A DNA stretch of 64,000 bases from Myxococcales bacterium (GCA_016793465.1 JAEUJW010000081.1:225812-289811), one strand, 5' to 3'; shown: positions 8,434 to 17,265, counted from the stretch's first letter. The notes: generated by a model from the sequence alone, not told the origin. Made by a program: numbers and translations.

Positions 8434-9909
8434 ATGCAGGCCGCGAACAGCGACGAACTCACGACGATGCGGCCCTCCTGCTGCGTCGGCGACCGTCTGA
8501 AGGACCGCTACGAGATCATCGCCCACGTCGGCAGCGGCGGTATGGCCGACGTGTTCCACGGGTGGGACGAGCTGTTCTGTCGTGACGTGGCGATCAAGGC
8601 GCTGAAGCCGGAGCGCCTCGACGAGGTGATGAAGCGCCGGGTCCTGCGCGAGGCCCGGGCGTCGTGCGCGGTCGACCACCCGCACATGCTCCGCGTGACC
8701 GACATGGGGCTCGCTCGCGGGGCGCCGTTCCTCGTGACCGACCTGCTGCGCGGGACCTCGCTCGGCGAGGTCCTGCGCCGGGCGCCGGGCGGACGCCTCG
8801 AGTGGGCTCGTGTGCTGCGCTGGATGCTGCCGGCGATGGCCGCGCTGCACGCGGCCCACGAGGCGTGCGTCGTCCACCGCGACATCAAGCCGGAGAACCT
8901 GTTCCTCCACCACCGCGGGGAGGCCGAGGTGCTGATGGTGCTCGACCTCGGGATCGTGAAGTTCACCGACCTCCAGGGCAAACCGACCCGCTGGACGCAG
9001 TCGGGGGTCATCCTCGGGACCGCGGCGTACATGGCGCCGGAGCAGGCGATGGGCGGGCCCGTCGATCGCCGCTCCGACGTCTACTCGCTCGCCGTCACGC
9101 TCTACCGCCTGATCCGCGGCGAGCACATGTTCCCGCTGTCGTCCGGCGCGTGTGTGATCGAGGCGATGACGCGGCACATCTACGAGCCGCCGCCGCGGCT
9201 CGAGGACCCGTCGCTGCCGCCCGCGCTGGCCGACGCGGTCTTCAAGGCGGTGTCCAAGGACCCCGCGCATCGCCAGCCGACCATGGCGGCGTTCGCGGCG
9301 GAGCTGGCCGCGTGCCTCGACGATCCGCCGGGCGCGGCGCCGGCGCGGAGGAGACGACGCGAGGCGGTCTGCGCGGGCCTCGGAGGCGTGCTCGGGGCCG
9401 GGCTCGCGCTCGCGGGCGTGCAGCTCGTGTCTCCGGACCCGGACCGGGAGCCCGAGCCCCCGGCGCAGACCTCGGGCGTCGAGCCTGGGCCGGTCTCCGA
9501 CGGCGCGCAGGAGGTCGGGGACGCCGCGCCCGGCGATCCCGCGGACGTGTGCATGCCGCCGGAGGGCGCCGCTGCGGCCGACCACGAGGCCGCGAGCGTG
9601 GCCGCACCGTCGGGCGCTCCGCCGCCGCTCCGGGGCGGACGATCGGCGAAAGAGACGCTCGACCTGGCGACCGCCGCGGCGCGCCGTTGCGTGCGCATGC
9701 ACGACGATCCGGACACCGCGAGCCTCCCCGTACGCGTGAGGGTCCGCGCCGACGGGCGCGTCGGCGCGATCGTGGTGCGCGACGACCCGTCCGCGTCGTT
9801 CCTGTCCGACTGCCTGCGGGCGGCGTTCTCACGGGTCCGCCTCGCGCCGGATCAGCCACGCACGCTCGAGCACACGTTCCGCTTCAAGCCCACCAAGGAG
9901 TCGCCATGA
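8434..9909 (+). CDS. Membrane-bound Ser/Thr protein kinase (PknB type)
   Basis: Eukaryotic-like kinase of about 491 residues. The N-terminal catalytic domain has the glycine loop HVGSGGMADVF, VAIKAL with the catalytic lysine, HRDIKPEN, a DLG in place of DFG (LDLGIVKF), GTAAYMAPEQ and SDVYSLAVTLY. A basic stretch and a transmembrane helix (AVCAGLGGVLGAGLALAGVQLV) follow, then a Pro/Glu-rich linker. The C-terminal domain (VRVRVRADGRVGAIVVRDDP...LRAAFSRVRL) resembles TonB/AgmX-type carboxy domains. The ATG at 8434 is a compromise: a TTG at 8398 is preceded by GGGAGG at too short a distance, and the ATG at 8467 is also possible. It overlaps the next gene by ATGA, so the two are translationally coupled. 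Confidence 0.88.
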   Translation: MQAANSDELTTMRPSCCVGDRLKDRYEIIAHVGSGGMADVFHGWDELFCRDVAIKALKPERLDEVMKRRVLREARASCAVDHPHMLRVTDMGLARGAPFLVTDLLRGTSLGEVLRRAPGGRLEWARVLRWMLPAMAALHAAHEACVVHRDIKPENLFLHHRGEAEVLMVLDLGIVKFTDLQGKPTRWTQSGVILGTAAYMAPEQAMGGPVDRRSDVYSLAVTLYRLIRGEHMFPLSSGACVIEAMTRHIYEPPPRLEDPSLPPALADAVFKAVSKDPAHRQPTMAAFAAELAACLDDPPGAAPARRRRREAVCAGLGGVLGAGLALAGVQLVSPDPDREPEPPAQTSGVEPGPVSDGAQEVGDAAPGDPADVCMPPEGAAAADHEAASVAAPSGAPPPLRGGRSAKETLDLATAAARRCVRMHDDPDTASLPVRVRVRADGRVGAIVVRDDPSASFLSDCLRAAFSRVRLAPDQPRTLEHTFRFKPTKESP

Positions 9910-10811
9910 TCGCCGAGGCTGTCGTCTACCTCACCCTGCTTGCGACCCCCGTCGCGCCGGATCTGCCGCCCGACGCCCGGGAGCACAACGACCGCGGCAT
10001 CGGCCTGGTCAACTCGGGGCAGGTCGAGGCCGGTGTGGCCGAGCTCGAGCGGGCGTATGCATCGATGCCGGATCCGGTGCAGTATCGGGCCGGACGCGGC
10101 AAGGTCGTCGGCTCGCTGCGCAGCGCGCTGATGCGGCACTACGACGCGACGCGGGCGTCGGAGCACCTCTGCCGCCTGCGGAAGATCTTGCACCGGCACC
10201 GAACCGAGCTGCTCGCGGCGCTCGGACCGGCGGGGGGTCCGGCCGACGTCGCGGGCACGGACGGAGTGATCCGCGAGGTCGACGGGCTGCTCGCCGGTCG
10301 TCCGTGCGAGGCGCACGCGGTGATCGTGCCGGCTCCCGCCCCGCCGCCCGCCGCGGCGAGTCCGCCCCCGGCGCCTGCGCGGCCCGGGCCGCCGCGCTCC
10401 GCGGCCGCGGGGGCGAGCGTCGCGTCGCCGCCGCCGCCGTTGCACCCGCCCGGTGAGCGCCGGGATCGCCGGATGCGCGTCACCGGCGGGGTGCTGCTCG
10501 GCGTCGGCGGGCTGTCGGCGATCGGCGCGGCGATCGCAGGGGCGCTCTACGCCGAGCGCTACCGTCGCCTCGACGCCCTCGACCCCGACCGGCTGCTCGA
10601 CGACTCCGCCGAGCTCGCCGAGTGGGGCCGTCTCTACCACGGCGGCCGGCACGCCCGCACCGCCGCCGTGGTGACGGGGTCCGCCGCCGGGGCGCTGCTG
10701 ATCGCCGGCGTCGCCGTGCTGGCGCGTCGTCCCGGACGTGCGGGGCGGGCGAGCCTCGCGCCGACGATCGGTTCACACGGATGGGGCCTTCACCTGTCCG
10801 GGAGGTTTTAG
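9906..10811 (+). CDS. TPR-like membrane protein paired with the kinase
   Basis: A 301-residue protein typical of myxobacterial kinase-associated proteins. An N-terminal signal peptide (MIAEAVVYLTLLATPVAP) is followed by a TPR-like helical region starting AREHNDRGIGLVNSGQVEAGVAELERAY, a Pro/Ala-rich linker (about 145-190) and two transmembrane helices (GGVLLGVGGLSAIGAAIAGAL and GSAAGALLIAGVAVL). The TPR part probably sits in the periplasm. The start ATG overlaps the kinase stop (ATGA), so the two are made together. Partner function is inferred from this coupling only. Confidence 0.75.
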   Translation: MIAEAVVYLTLLATPVAPDLPPDAREHNDRGIGLVNSGQVEAGVAELERAYASMPDPVQYRAGRGKVVGSLRSALMRHYDATRASEHLCRLRKILHRHRTELLAALGPAGGPADVAGTDGVIREVDGLLAGRPCEAHAVIVPAPAPPPAAASPPPAPARPGPPRSAAAGASVASPPPPLHPPGERRDRRMRVTGGVLLGVGGLSAIGAAIAGALYAERYRRLDALDPDRLLDDSAELAEWGRLYHGGRHARTAAVVTGSAAGALLIAGVAVLARRPGRAGRASLAPTIGSHGWGLHLSGRF

Positions 10812-10815
10812 TCGA

Positions 10816-11697
10816 ATGCGTCACCATCACCTGAACCAGACGTTCGCGGGGATCGCCGCCGCCTTGCTCGGCGGCTGCAGCATCGACGACCTCGCGGCCG
10901 AGTATTACTACAAGCAGCCGATCTCCGGGGAGTCGACCGCTGACTCGAGCTCGAGCTCGAGCTCGGGCTCGAGCAGCGAGACGAGCGCGAGCAGCTCCGG
11001 CGGCTCGTCGTCGACCGGCGAGGGCGGCTCGTCGACGAGCAGCGACGCCTCGACGAGCACGCAGGACACAGGCGACCCCGCGTCGAGCAGCTCGGGCGGA
11101 CCGGCGGTCTGCGGCGACGGCGTCGTCGAGGGCGACGAGGAGTGCGACGACGGGAACGCCGAGGACGTCGACGACTGCGACAACAGCTGCGCGCAGTCAT
11201 GGACGATCTTCGTGACCTCGGAGACCATGTACACCGGCAAGATCAACGGCCTCGTCGGCGCGGACAACCGCTGTCGCAACCACGCCCTCAACTCCCCGCT
11301 GGCGAACGCCCTCGACTACTCGGCGCTGATCAGCGACAGCACCACCGACGCCGCCGAGCGCCTCCACCACGCCCGCGGCTGGTACCGCCTCGTCAACGGT
11401 CTCCCCGTGGCCCACGGCTGGGACGCCCTCATGACCGGCCCGCTGCAGAACCCCGTCGACGTCGACGAGCTGTCGCAGACCACCAAGACGCTGGTGTGGA
11501 CCGGGACCGCCCCGGGCGGCGTCGCCGTTCCGGGCGCCGAGCACTGCAAGGACTGGACGGTCGAGAGCTTCGACCTCGGTCACTGGGGCGACAGCTCCTT
11601 CGTCGACTCCAACTGGCTGTTTCGGCAGAGCGAGAGTAATCCGACGATCTGCTTCTCGCCCGGCGCCCTGTACTGCGTCCAGCAACCAAAACCCTGA
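10816..11697 (+). CDS. Cysteine-rich lipoprotein with DUF1554-like domain
   Basis: A 293-residue lipoprotein. The signal peptide ends with the lipobox LLGGC (about residue 23). A Ser/Thr-rich linker with runs of serine encoded by an imperfect GAGCTC-type repeat follows. Next comes one myxobacterial cysteine-rich repeat, CGDGVVEGDEECDDGN...CDNSC, and a C-terminal domain FVTSETMYTGKINGLVGADNRCRNHA...YRLV...W ending in CFSPGALYCVQ. The last resembles DUF1554, a lectin-like fold found in secreted proteins. The ATG at 10816 is chosen because the signal peptide starts there. The next gene encodes a longer protein of the same design 14 bases downstream. Confidence 0.75.
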   Translation: MRHHHLNQTFAGIAAALLGGCSIDDLAAEYYYKQPISGESTADSSSSSSSGSSSETSASSSGGSSSTGEGGSSTSSDASTSTQDTGDPASSSSGGPAVCGDGVVEGDEECDDGNAEDVDDCDNSCAQSWTIFVTSETMYTGKINGLVGADNRCRNHALNSPLANALDYSALISDSTTDAAERLHHARGWYRLVNGLPVAHGWDALMTGPLQNPVDVDELSQTTKTLVWTGTAPGGVAVPGAEHCKDWTVESFDLGHWGDSSFVDSNWLFRQSESNPTICFSPGALYCVQQPKP

Positions 11698-11711
11698 CAA
11701 GGAGCGAGCCG

Positions 11712-12854
11712 ATGTTCTCCCGCGAATTTCACCGTCACCTCATGTTCCTCGCGGCCTGGCTCGTCCCGGCCTGCACCTCGACGCAGTCGCCAGGAGCTCC
11801 GACCGCGGACACCTCCGGATCGACCGGGACCACCACGCCCGTGGAGCTGTCCCCGACGGAGGCGACCGGCCCGGGCGACCCGCCGTCGACCCCCTCGACG
11901 ACCGACGCCGCGAGCGAGACGACCACGACGACCGCCTCGTCGACCGCCTCATCGACCGCCTCGACCACGAGCTCGAGCCCGGGCGGGCTGTGCGGAGACG
12001 GAGTGCTCGACGACGGCGAGGCGTGCGACGAGGGGGCGAACAACGACAACGACGGCGCCTGCAAGCTCGACTGCACGGCGGCCGTGTGCGGCGACGGCTT
12101 CGTCCAGGCCGGAGTCGAGGCGTGCGACGACGGGGTCGACAACGGCCCCCACTACGCGGGGTGCAGCAAGACCTGCGCGAAGAACCCCTACTGCGGTGAC
12201 GGCGTCAAAGATCTGCCGCAGGAGCAATGTGACGCCGGGATCGACAACGGGTCCGGGCAGAGCGAGGGAAGCTCTGTTCCTTGCACGCTCCTGTGCAACT
12301 GGGACGCGCGCATGGCCTTCCTCTCGAGCACCGTCCACGGCGCCGACTTCGACGCCGACCCGGATGACGACGTGAGCGGCCTCGACGGCGCCGACGAGAT
12401 CTGCCGCAACCTCGCCTGGACGACGGGACACCAGCGCTGGCAGTCGTTCCGGGCCTGGCTGTCCGACGGCGAGCTCGGCCCGCTGGACCGCTTCATCCAG
12501 TACCCCGTCAAGCCGATCATGCTGCCGACCGGCGAGCGCGTCGCCGACAGCGTCAGCGACCTCGTGCTCAACGGACCCGGCCAAGGCATCCGCGTCGACG
12601 AATTCGGGGCGCCCCTCCCGCCGTCGTGGGTGTGGACGAACACGGGCAGCAACGGCGAGATCGCCGCTCCACCCCGGCACTGCGCCGACTGGAGCAGCCC
12701 CTCGCCGGACCTGGTCGCGCACGTCGGCTTCAGCCACGTACCGACTGAGCCCGAGGACATGTGGCTGCAGTGGGCCGAGGAGAGGCACTGGACGAGCCAC
12801 CCTGTATCGTGGCACTGCAATTTCACGGCCCGGCTTTACTGTTTCGAACAGTGA
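11712..12854 (+). CDS. Cysteine-rich lipoprotein with DUF1554-like domain (paralogue)
   Basis: A 380-residue paralogue of the preceding product. The signal peptide ends LVPACTS, followed by a Thr/Ser-rich linker and three cysteine-rich CGDGxxxxGExCDxGxDN-type repeats (about residues 92-190; CGDGVLDDGEACDEG, CGDGFVQAGVEACDDG, CGDGVKDLPQEQCDAG). A DUF1554-like domain follows with AxFLSSTVHGADF, GLDGADEICRNLA, FRAWLSDG, a W-rich segment and a terminal CNFTARLYCFEQ. It is expected on the cell surface or outer membrane. Tandem arrangement and shared architecture indicate local duplication followed by repeat expansion. Ligand unknown. Confidence 0.75.
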   Translation: MFSREFHRHLMFLAAWLVPACTSTQSPGAPTADTSGSTGTTTPVELSPTEATGPGDPPSTPSTTDAASETTTTTASSTASSTASTTSSSPGGLCGDGVLDDGEACDEGANNDNDGACKLDCTAAVCGDGFVQAGVEACDDGVDNGPHYAGCSKTCAKNPYCGDGVKDLPQEQCDAGIDNGSGQSEGSSVPCTLLCNWDARMAFLSSTVHGADFDADPDDDVSGLDGADEICRNLAWTTGHQRWQSFRAWLSDGELGPLDRFIQYPVKPIMLPTGERVADSVSDLVLNGPGQGIRVDEFGAPLPPSWVWTNTGSNGEIAAPPRHCADWSSPSPDLVAHVGFSHVPTEPEDMWLQWAEERHWTSHPVSWHCNFTARLYCFEQ

Positions 12855-12914
12855 GGCGGGGGACGCGTCGGCTAGCGCTTGCGGGGACCCCGGGGGCGGG
12901 TGATAGTTCGGGCC

Positions 12915-13529
12915 ATGACCTTGTCCCTCCGCGCAGGTGCGCTCGCGTTGCTGATGGCGGTCGCCGGGTGTGCGATGGCGCCGGTCGACGCGCGGGCGCT
13001 GACTCCCAACGTGCCGCAGCCGCAGGACACGCGGCGGATCGAGATCCCGCTGTACGTCATCCTCGACCCGGCCAAGCTGCCGGACGCGATGACGGCGCAG
13101 GGCCCGGGGGTCAAGCCGATCGAGGTATCGGGGCTGCACGCGTTCGTCGAGCGCGACCTGCAGAAGGCGCTGTCGCAGCTGTTCTCGCGGGTGGTGGTGG
13201 CGCCGCCGAGCACGGCCGCGCCGGCGGAGACGTTCTTCACGGGCATGGTGCTGATCAACTCGCTGACGACGTTCACGCAGGCGGTGGCGCCGGGCTCGTC
13301 CGACAAGGCGGTGTTCATGCGCATGCAGTGGAGCCTGCACATCCGCGCCTACGGGGCGCCGGCCGACGCGTTCGTGTATCAGGGCACCGCGCAGTCGACG
13401 GTGCCGATCACCAGCGTGCGCGAGACCTCGCCGGCGTTCAACAGCGTGCTGGAGGACGCGCTGGCGCGGCTGCTGGCCCACTTCGACGGGCAGAAGGCGT
13501 ACGACCGGCTGTCGCGCACGGGGCGTTAG
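12915..13529 (+). CDS. Hypothetical lipoprotein
   Basis: A 204-residue protein with a clear signal peptide and lipobox (ALLMAVAGC, Cys at about residue 20). The mature part, with an RRIEIPLYVILDPAKLPD strand region and a helix VERDLQKALSQLFSRVVV, resembles LPS-assembly or secretin-accessory type lipoproteins only in general style; no family is recognised. The ATG at 12915 is chosen because it begins the signal peptide. It is convergent with the thioredoxin-like gene, and its stop lies 12 bases before the first copy of the 81-bp repeat. Confidence 0.65.
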   Translation: MTLSLRAGALALLMAVAGCAMAPVDARALTPNVPQPQDTRRIEIPLYVILDPAKLPDAMTAQGPGVKPIEVSGLHAFVERDLQKALSQLFSRVVVAPPSTAAPAETFFTGMVLINSLTTFTQAVAPGSSDKAVFMRMQWSLHIRAYGAPADAFVYQGTAQSTVPITSVRETSPAFNSVLEDALARLLAHFDGQKAYDRLSRTGR

Positions 13530-13540
13530 GCGGGCCGCTG

Positions 13541-13783
13541 ACCTGTCCGTGGGGACAGGTCAGAACTTCGGCGGCTCGGGGCCGCAGACCGGCCGCTTGT
13601 CGACGTTCGGGAGGCGCACCTACCTGTCCGCGTGGACAGGTCAGAACTTCGGCGGCCCGGGGCCGCAGCCCAGGCGCTCCTCGACGTTCCGGATGCGCAC
13701 CGACCTGTCCGCGGGGACAGGTCAGAACTTCAGCGGCTTGGGGCCGCAGACCAGGCGCTTCTCGACGTTCGGGAGGCACACGT
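13541..13783. repeat. Three tandem 81-bp units of palindrome plus gene 3' end
   Basis: Units begin at 13541, 13622 and 13703, exactly 81 bases apart. Each starts with the 20-base palindrome ACCTGTCC-N4-GGACAGGT and continues with about 60 bases equal to the 3' end of the thioredoxin-like gene on the minus strand (codons for LVCGPKPLKF and preceding residues). Only the third unit is part of the intact gene: the last T of its palindrome is the first base of the complement of the stop codon. The first two are extra copies of the gene tail. Confidence 0.92.
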
Positions 13784-14816
13784 GGGGGGAGCGGCAGCCG
13801 CAGTCGAGGCAGCAGTTGCGGCGGTTCTCGCCGGGCTCGCACACGCGGTTGCCGCAGCCGGTGGTGGTGGCCCTGGCGAGGCAGTTGAGCTGCTCGTCGC
13901 ACTGCAGGCAGTCGGCGGGGCAGGTCCTCGGCGGCGGGGCCGGCGGGGGGCCGCAGTCGTCCTCGCAGCGGGCGGCCTCGCCGGGCTCGCAGCGGCCGTT
14001 GCCGCACCACCGGCGCTGACAGTCGGGGTGGTCGTAGCGCAGCTGGTCGGTGAAGCGGTCGATCCACCGCTCGAGGTCGGCGACGTCGGCGTCGGTGAGG
14101 TCGCCCTCCTTGGCCCAGCGCACGCGGCGGTTGCAGTCGAGCAGGAGGGTGGTCGGGAGGTTGCCAGAGTAGAGCGCGCGGGAGGGGTCGCGCAGCAGCT
14201 CGACGAGCGCGCCGGCGTGCGAGCGGTCGGCCAGCGGGGCGCGGGTCGGCGGCATGAGCGGGGCGACGGCGGTGAAGGCCTCGACCGGCGAGGTGGCGTC
14301 CTGGACCTGGATCGGCACGAAGTCGACGGCGCGGGCCCAGTCGCGGCGGCGGGCGAACAGGTCGCGCAGGCGCGGGAGCAGGGTCTTGCAGGGGTCGCAC
14401 CAGGGGGCCCACAGGCTGACGAGGTGGACGCTGCTCGGCGGGAGCACGGCGGGGTGGCCGAGGCGGAGCCTGTCGAGGCGGCCGTCGGTGCGCACGTGCT
14501 CGAGCTCGAGGCGCATGAGCGGCTGGATGTCGGCGCCGAGCTCGATGTACGCGGAGGCGCCGCGGGGCTGGCTCTCGGGGGCGCGCTCGGGCTCCGGCGC
14601 GGGGGGCGGCTCGGGCGGGAGCGGCGCGGGCGCGGGCTCGCAGGTCTGCGCGAGCAGCCCGAGGCGGCGGAGCTCGTGCTGCTCGAGCTGGATGGCGCGC
14701 AGGAGCAGCAGCGAGAGGGCGATCGTCACGCCGGCGAGGGCGACGAGCACGAGGAACAGCACGACGCGCCGGCGCGCGCGCGGGTCGTCCTGCCAGGACG
14801 GCGCGGCGCGGGTCAT
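13722..14816 (-). CDS. Membrane-anchored thioredoxin-like protein with cysteine-rich tail
   Basis: A 364-residue protein. One transmembrane helix (VVLFLVLVALAGVTIALSLLLL, about residues 17-38) is followed by a Pro/Glu-rich linker and a thioredoxin fold with the redox motif WAPWCDPCK (about 135-143) and the cis-Pro loop LPTTLLLD. A C-terminal region holds CGNGRCEPGEAxRCExDC and CGNRVCEPGENxxNCCLDCGC repeats. It probably acts on disulfides in the periplasm, perhaps of the many cysteine-rich lipoproteins encoded nearby. The ATG at 14816 overlaps the stop of the small upstream gene (ATGA). Its 3' end has been copied twice downstream (see repeat at 13541). Confidence 0.82.
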   Translation of the reverse strand: MTRAAPSWQDDPRARRRVVLFLVLVALAGVTIALSLLLLRAIQLEQHELRRLGLLAQTCEPAPAPLPPEPPPAPEPERAPESQPRGASAYIELGADIQPLMRLELEHVRTDGRLDRLRLGHPAVLPPSSVHLVSLWAPWCDPCKTLLPRLRDLFARRRDWARAVDFVPIQVQDATSPVEAFTAVAPLMPPTRAPLADRSHAGALVELLRDPSRALYSGNLPTTLLLDCNRRVRWAKEGDLTDADVADLERWIDRFTDQLRYDHPDCQRRWCGNGRCEPGEAARCEDDCGPPPAPPPRTCPADCLQCDEQLNCLARATTTGCGNRVCEPGENRRNCCLDCGCRSPHVCLPNVEKRLVCGPKPLKF

Positions 14817-14998
14817 CGCGGGGCCTCGTCGCAGCAGGGGCAGGCCTGGCGGGCGACCGCGACGTCGGCGCGGACCGCCTGCAGGCGCAGCGCGAGCGTG
14901 GCCGCGAGCACGACGCCGATACACACGCCGGCGGCGACGATCAGGAGCAGGACCGTGAGGGCCGGCGGGGGCGCGGCGTGGCGGGCGACGGAGGGCAT
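14813..14998 (-). CDS. Small single-pass membrane protein
   Basis: A 61-residue product with one long hydrophobic helix (about residues 13-38) and a C-terminal ACPCCDEAPR with a CPCC motif. The stop overlaps the ATG of the thioredoxin-like gene, so the two are translationally coupled. The CPCC could be redox partner or metal ligand for the downstream protein; that is inference. Composition and coupling support a real gene despite its size. Confidence 0.6.
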   Translation of the reverse strand: MPSVARHAAPPPALTVLLLIVAAGVCIGVVLAATLALRLQAVRADVAVARQACPCCDEAPR

Positions 14999-15057
14999 AC
15001 GAGGAAGAAGAGGCCTGGTCGTCGGTGCGGGTGGAGAGTTCGGAGGCGCCGGGAGGG

Positions 15058-15175
15058 GCTGGTCTTCGGGACAGGTCGGAGGGCTGGTCTTCGGGGCAGG
15101 TCGGAGGGGCCGGAGGGGCGGGTCTTCGGGGCAGGTCGGAGGGGCCGGAGGGGCTGGTCTTCGGGACAGGCGAGA
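15058..15175. repeat. Four degenerate palindrome-containing copies
   Basis: Copies of CTGGTCTTCGGG[A/G]CAGG at about 15058, 15082, 15117 and 15153, separated by GGAGGGGC-type spacers, lie between the small membrane gene and the kinase end. They are a degenerate form of the dispersed palindrome. They end just before a 30-base AT-rich tract (15197-15232) that abuts the kinase stop and may act as its transcription end. Confidence 0.75.
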
Positions 15176-15240
15176 ACGCTGGCGGAGCCGGGATTTATCG
15201 TTTGAAAATTAAAAATTATTAAAAATTCTTGGTGTCGGGG

Positions 15241-17265
15241 TCAGAGGCGGCGGGGGTCGCAGAGTATGGGGATGACGAGGACCACGCGGTTGACGGCTTG
15301 CTCGAGGTCGCGGAGCTCGCGGGGGGCGAGGGGGTCGCCGTGGGAGAAGCGGTCGACGCCGGCGCGGAGGCGGGACTGTTCGTCGCTGGTGAAGGCGAAG
15401 GGCGGGTGGGAGCCGACGTAGTTGCGGGTGAAGCTGGCGAGGGTGAGCAGGCGGTCGTCGGCGACGCCCCAGGACACGAAGCGCGGGCCGGGGCGCGGCG
15501 CGGGGTCGGGCGTGGGTGAGGGCTCGGGCGGGAGGGTCTGCAGCATGCGGGTGATCAGGCGCTCGAACACGTCGATGCGGCGCAGGCTGAGGGCGTAGTT
15601 GCTGTCGGCGGGGCCGTCGGGGCTGGCCCGCCCGATCACGAAGATGCGGTGGGCCTGGCCGATGCGCGCGAGGTGAGGGGCGATCTGGGCGCGCAGGAAC
15701 GACTCGGCCTCGGCGTCGGGCCAGCCGCCGCGCAGGCGCGGCTGGGCGCGGGGGAACGACACGGCGAAGCGGTCGGGGAAGGCGCTCAGCAACAGGTCGA
15801 TCTCGGCGTCGCTGGCGGTCAGGTCGCGCCACACGTCGCCGCTGCAGTTCATGGGGTCCTGGGCGAGGGCGGTGATGTCGTGCTGGCGCTGGTTGCACTT
15901 CTGGACCAGGGCCTCGACGGCGGCGACGACCCGCGGGTCCTCGCAGTGCGGGGCGGGCGGGCGCTCGCCGCCGGTCCGGAAGCACACGAGGTCGGGGCCG
16001 CACTCGAGGTGCGGGGGCTCGCAGTCGCGTTCGCGGCACGACTCGCCGCGGGCGGCGTACTCGACGGGCGGGCGCGGGCGGCAGGCGCCGCGGATGCACC
16101 ACTCGTCGTCGCCGCAGTCTTCGTCGCCGCGGTTGGGGTCGCAGGCGCCGGGGGCGAGGACCACGGGCGCGGGCGCGGGCGGCGGCTGGAGGGCGAACCA
16201 CGCGACCGCGGCGATGCCGGCGGAGACCAGCACGGTGACGATGATGAGGGCGCGCAGCAGCAGGTCGGGCGATCCGTCGCGGCGGCGCGGGCGGGGCACG
16301 TGGATCGCGGTCGGCGGGTCGGCGTCGGGGGCGAGGTACTGGGTGTGGCGGATGGCGTCGGCGAGGGTGCCGGCGCTCTGGAAGCGCTGCTCGGGGTCGA
16401 GGTGGACGGCGCGCAGCACCAGCTCGTCGACGCCGGGCGGGAGCGGCGGCAGGTCGGCCGGGCGGCGGGCGCTCGGGGGCGGCAGCGGCTGGTGTTGCTG
16501 CTGCAGGAGCTCGCGGGGCTGGCCCTGGTAGGGCGGGGCGCCGGTGAGCAGGCAGTAGATCGTGGCGCCGAGGGCGTAGATGTCGCTGCGGGCGTCGGGC
16601 GGGGCGCCGAGGGCCAGCAGCTCGGGCGCGAGGTAGGCGGGCGTGCCGAGCACGATGTTGCGGTCGGTCTGCTCGCCGGACTCGCCGAGGTCCTTGGCGA
16701 TGCCGAAGTCGATGAGTTTGATAATCGGACCGGCGTGCTGGCTCTGGTCGGCGAGGAAGCAGTTGGAGGGCTTGATGTCGCGGTGCAGCAGGCCGACGGC
16801 GTGGGTCGAGGCGAGGGCGTCGCACAGCTGCAGCGCGAGGGGGGCGGCGCGCGACCAGTCGAGCGGGCCCGTCGTTTTTAATAGCTGGTGAAGATCCTGG
16901 CCGCGGAGGTACTCCATGACGAGGTAGGCCTCGCCGCGCTCGGTCTCGCCGAAGTCGAGGGCGCGCACGACGTGGCGGTTGCGCTTCGAGATCTCGCGCA
17001 TGGCGCGGGCCTCGCGGAGGAAGCGGCGGCGCATCTCGGAGGCGGCGCCGTGGCGCGGGTGCAGCAGCTTGACGGCGGCCTCCTCGTGGAAGCGGGTGTG
17101 GGTCGCGCGGTAGACGAGGGCCATGCCGCCGCGGCCGAGGCGCTCGTGGATGACGTAGTTGCCGACGTGGGTGCCGACGCGGAGGTCCGGGGTGTCGTCC
17201 ATCGCGGGCGGCGCGTGGGCACCCGAGGGGCCGCGCGGTCCGGGCTGGGGAGCGTGCTCGGCCAC
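15241..17265 (-). CDS. Ser/Thr protein kinase with extracytoplasmic OmpA-like C-terminus
   Basis: A 674-residue kinase. The catalytic domain spans about residues 37-300 with LGRGGMALVYRA, AVKLL, HRDIKPSN, LIDFGIAKDLG, GTPAYLAPELL and SDIYALGATIY. A transmembrane helix (LLLRALIIVTVLVSAGIAAVAWFAL) follows at about 345. The external part has a cysteine-rich segment (CDPNRGDEDCGDDEWCIRGAC...) and a C-terminal stretch IFVIGRASPDGPADSNYALSLRRIDV that resembles OmpA/MotB peptidoglycan-binding domains. It probably senses cell-wall or envelope state. The GTG at 17265 is used; an ATG 63 bases downstream (MDDTPDLRVG) is also plausible. AT-rich codon clusters occur at 16712-16722 and 16874-16882. Confidence 0.87.
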   Translation of the reverse strand: MAEHAPQPGPRGPSGAHAPPAMDDTPDLRVGTHVGNYVIHERLGRGGMALVYRATHTRFHEEAAVKLLHPRHGAASEMRRRFLREARAMREISKRNRHVVRALDFGETERGEAYLVMEYLRGQDLHQLLKTTGPLDWSRAAPLALQLCDALASTHAVGLLHRDIKPSNCFLADQSQHAGPIIKLIDFGIAKDLGESGEQTDRNIVLGTPAYLAPELLALGAPPDARSDIYALGATIYCLLTGAPPYQGQPRELLQQQHQPLPPPSARRPADLPPLPPGVDELVLRAVHLDPEQRFQSAGTLADAIRHTQYLAPDADPPTAIHVPRPRRRDGSPDLLLRALIIVTVLVSAGIAAVAWFALQPPPAPAPVVLAPGACDPNRGDEDCGDDEWCIRGACRPRPPVEYAARGESCRERDCEPPHLECGPDLVCFRTGGERPPAPHCEDPRVVAAVEALVQKCNQRQHDITALAQDPMNCSGDVWRDLTASDAEIDLLLSAFPDRFAVSFPRAQPRLRGGWPDAEAESFLRAQIAPHLARIGQAHRIFVIGRASPDGPADSNYALSLRRIDVFERLITRMLQTLPPEPSPTPDPAPRPGPRFVSWGVADDRLLTLASFTRNYVGSHPPFAFTSDEQSRLRAGVDRFSHGDPLAPRELRDLEQAVNRVVLVIPILCDPRRL

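Noticed and set aside
15183..15232. Rho-independent terminator at the AT-rich tract
   Set aside because: The tract lacks a stable GC hairpin directly before the T- or A-run in either direction; only a possible transcription end is suggested.
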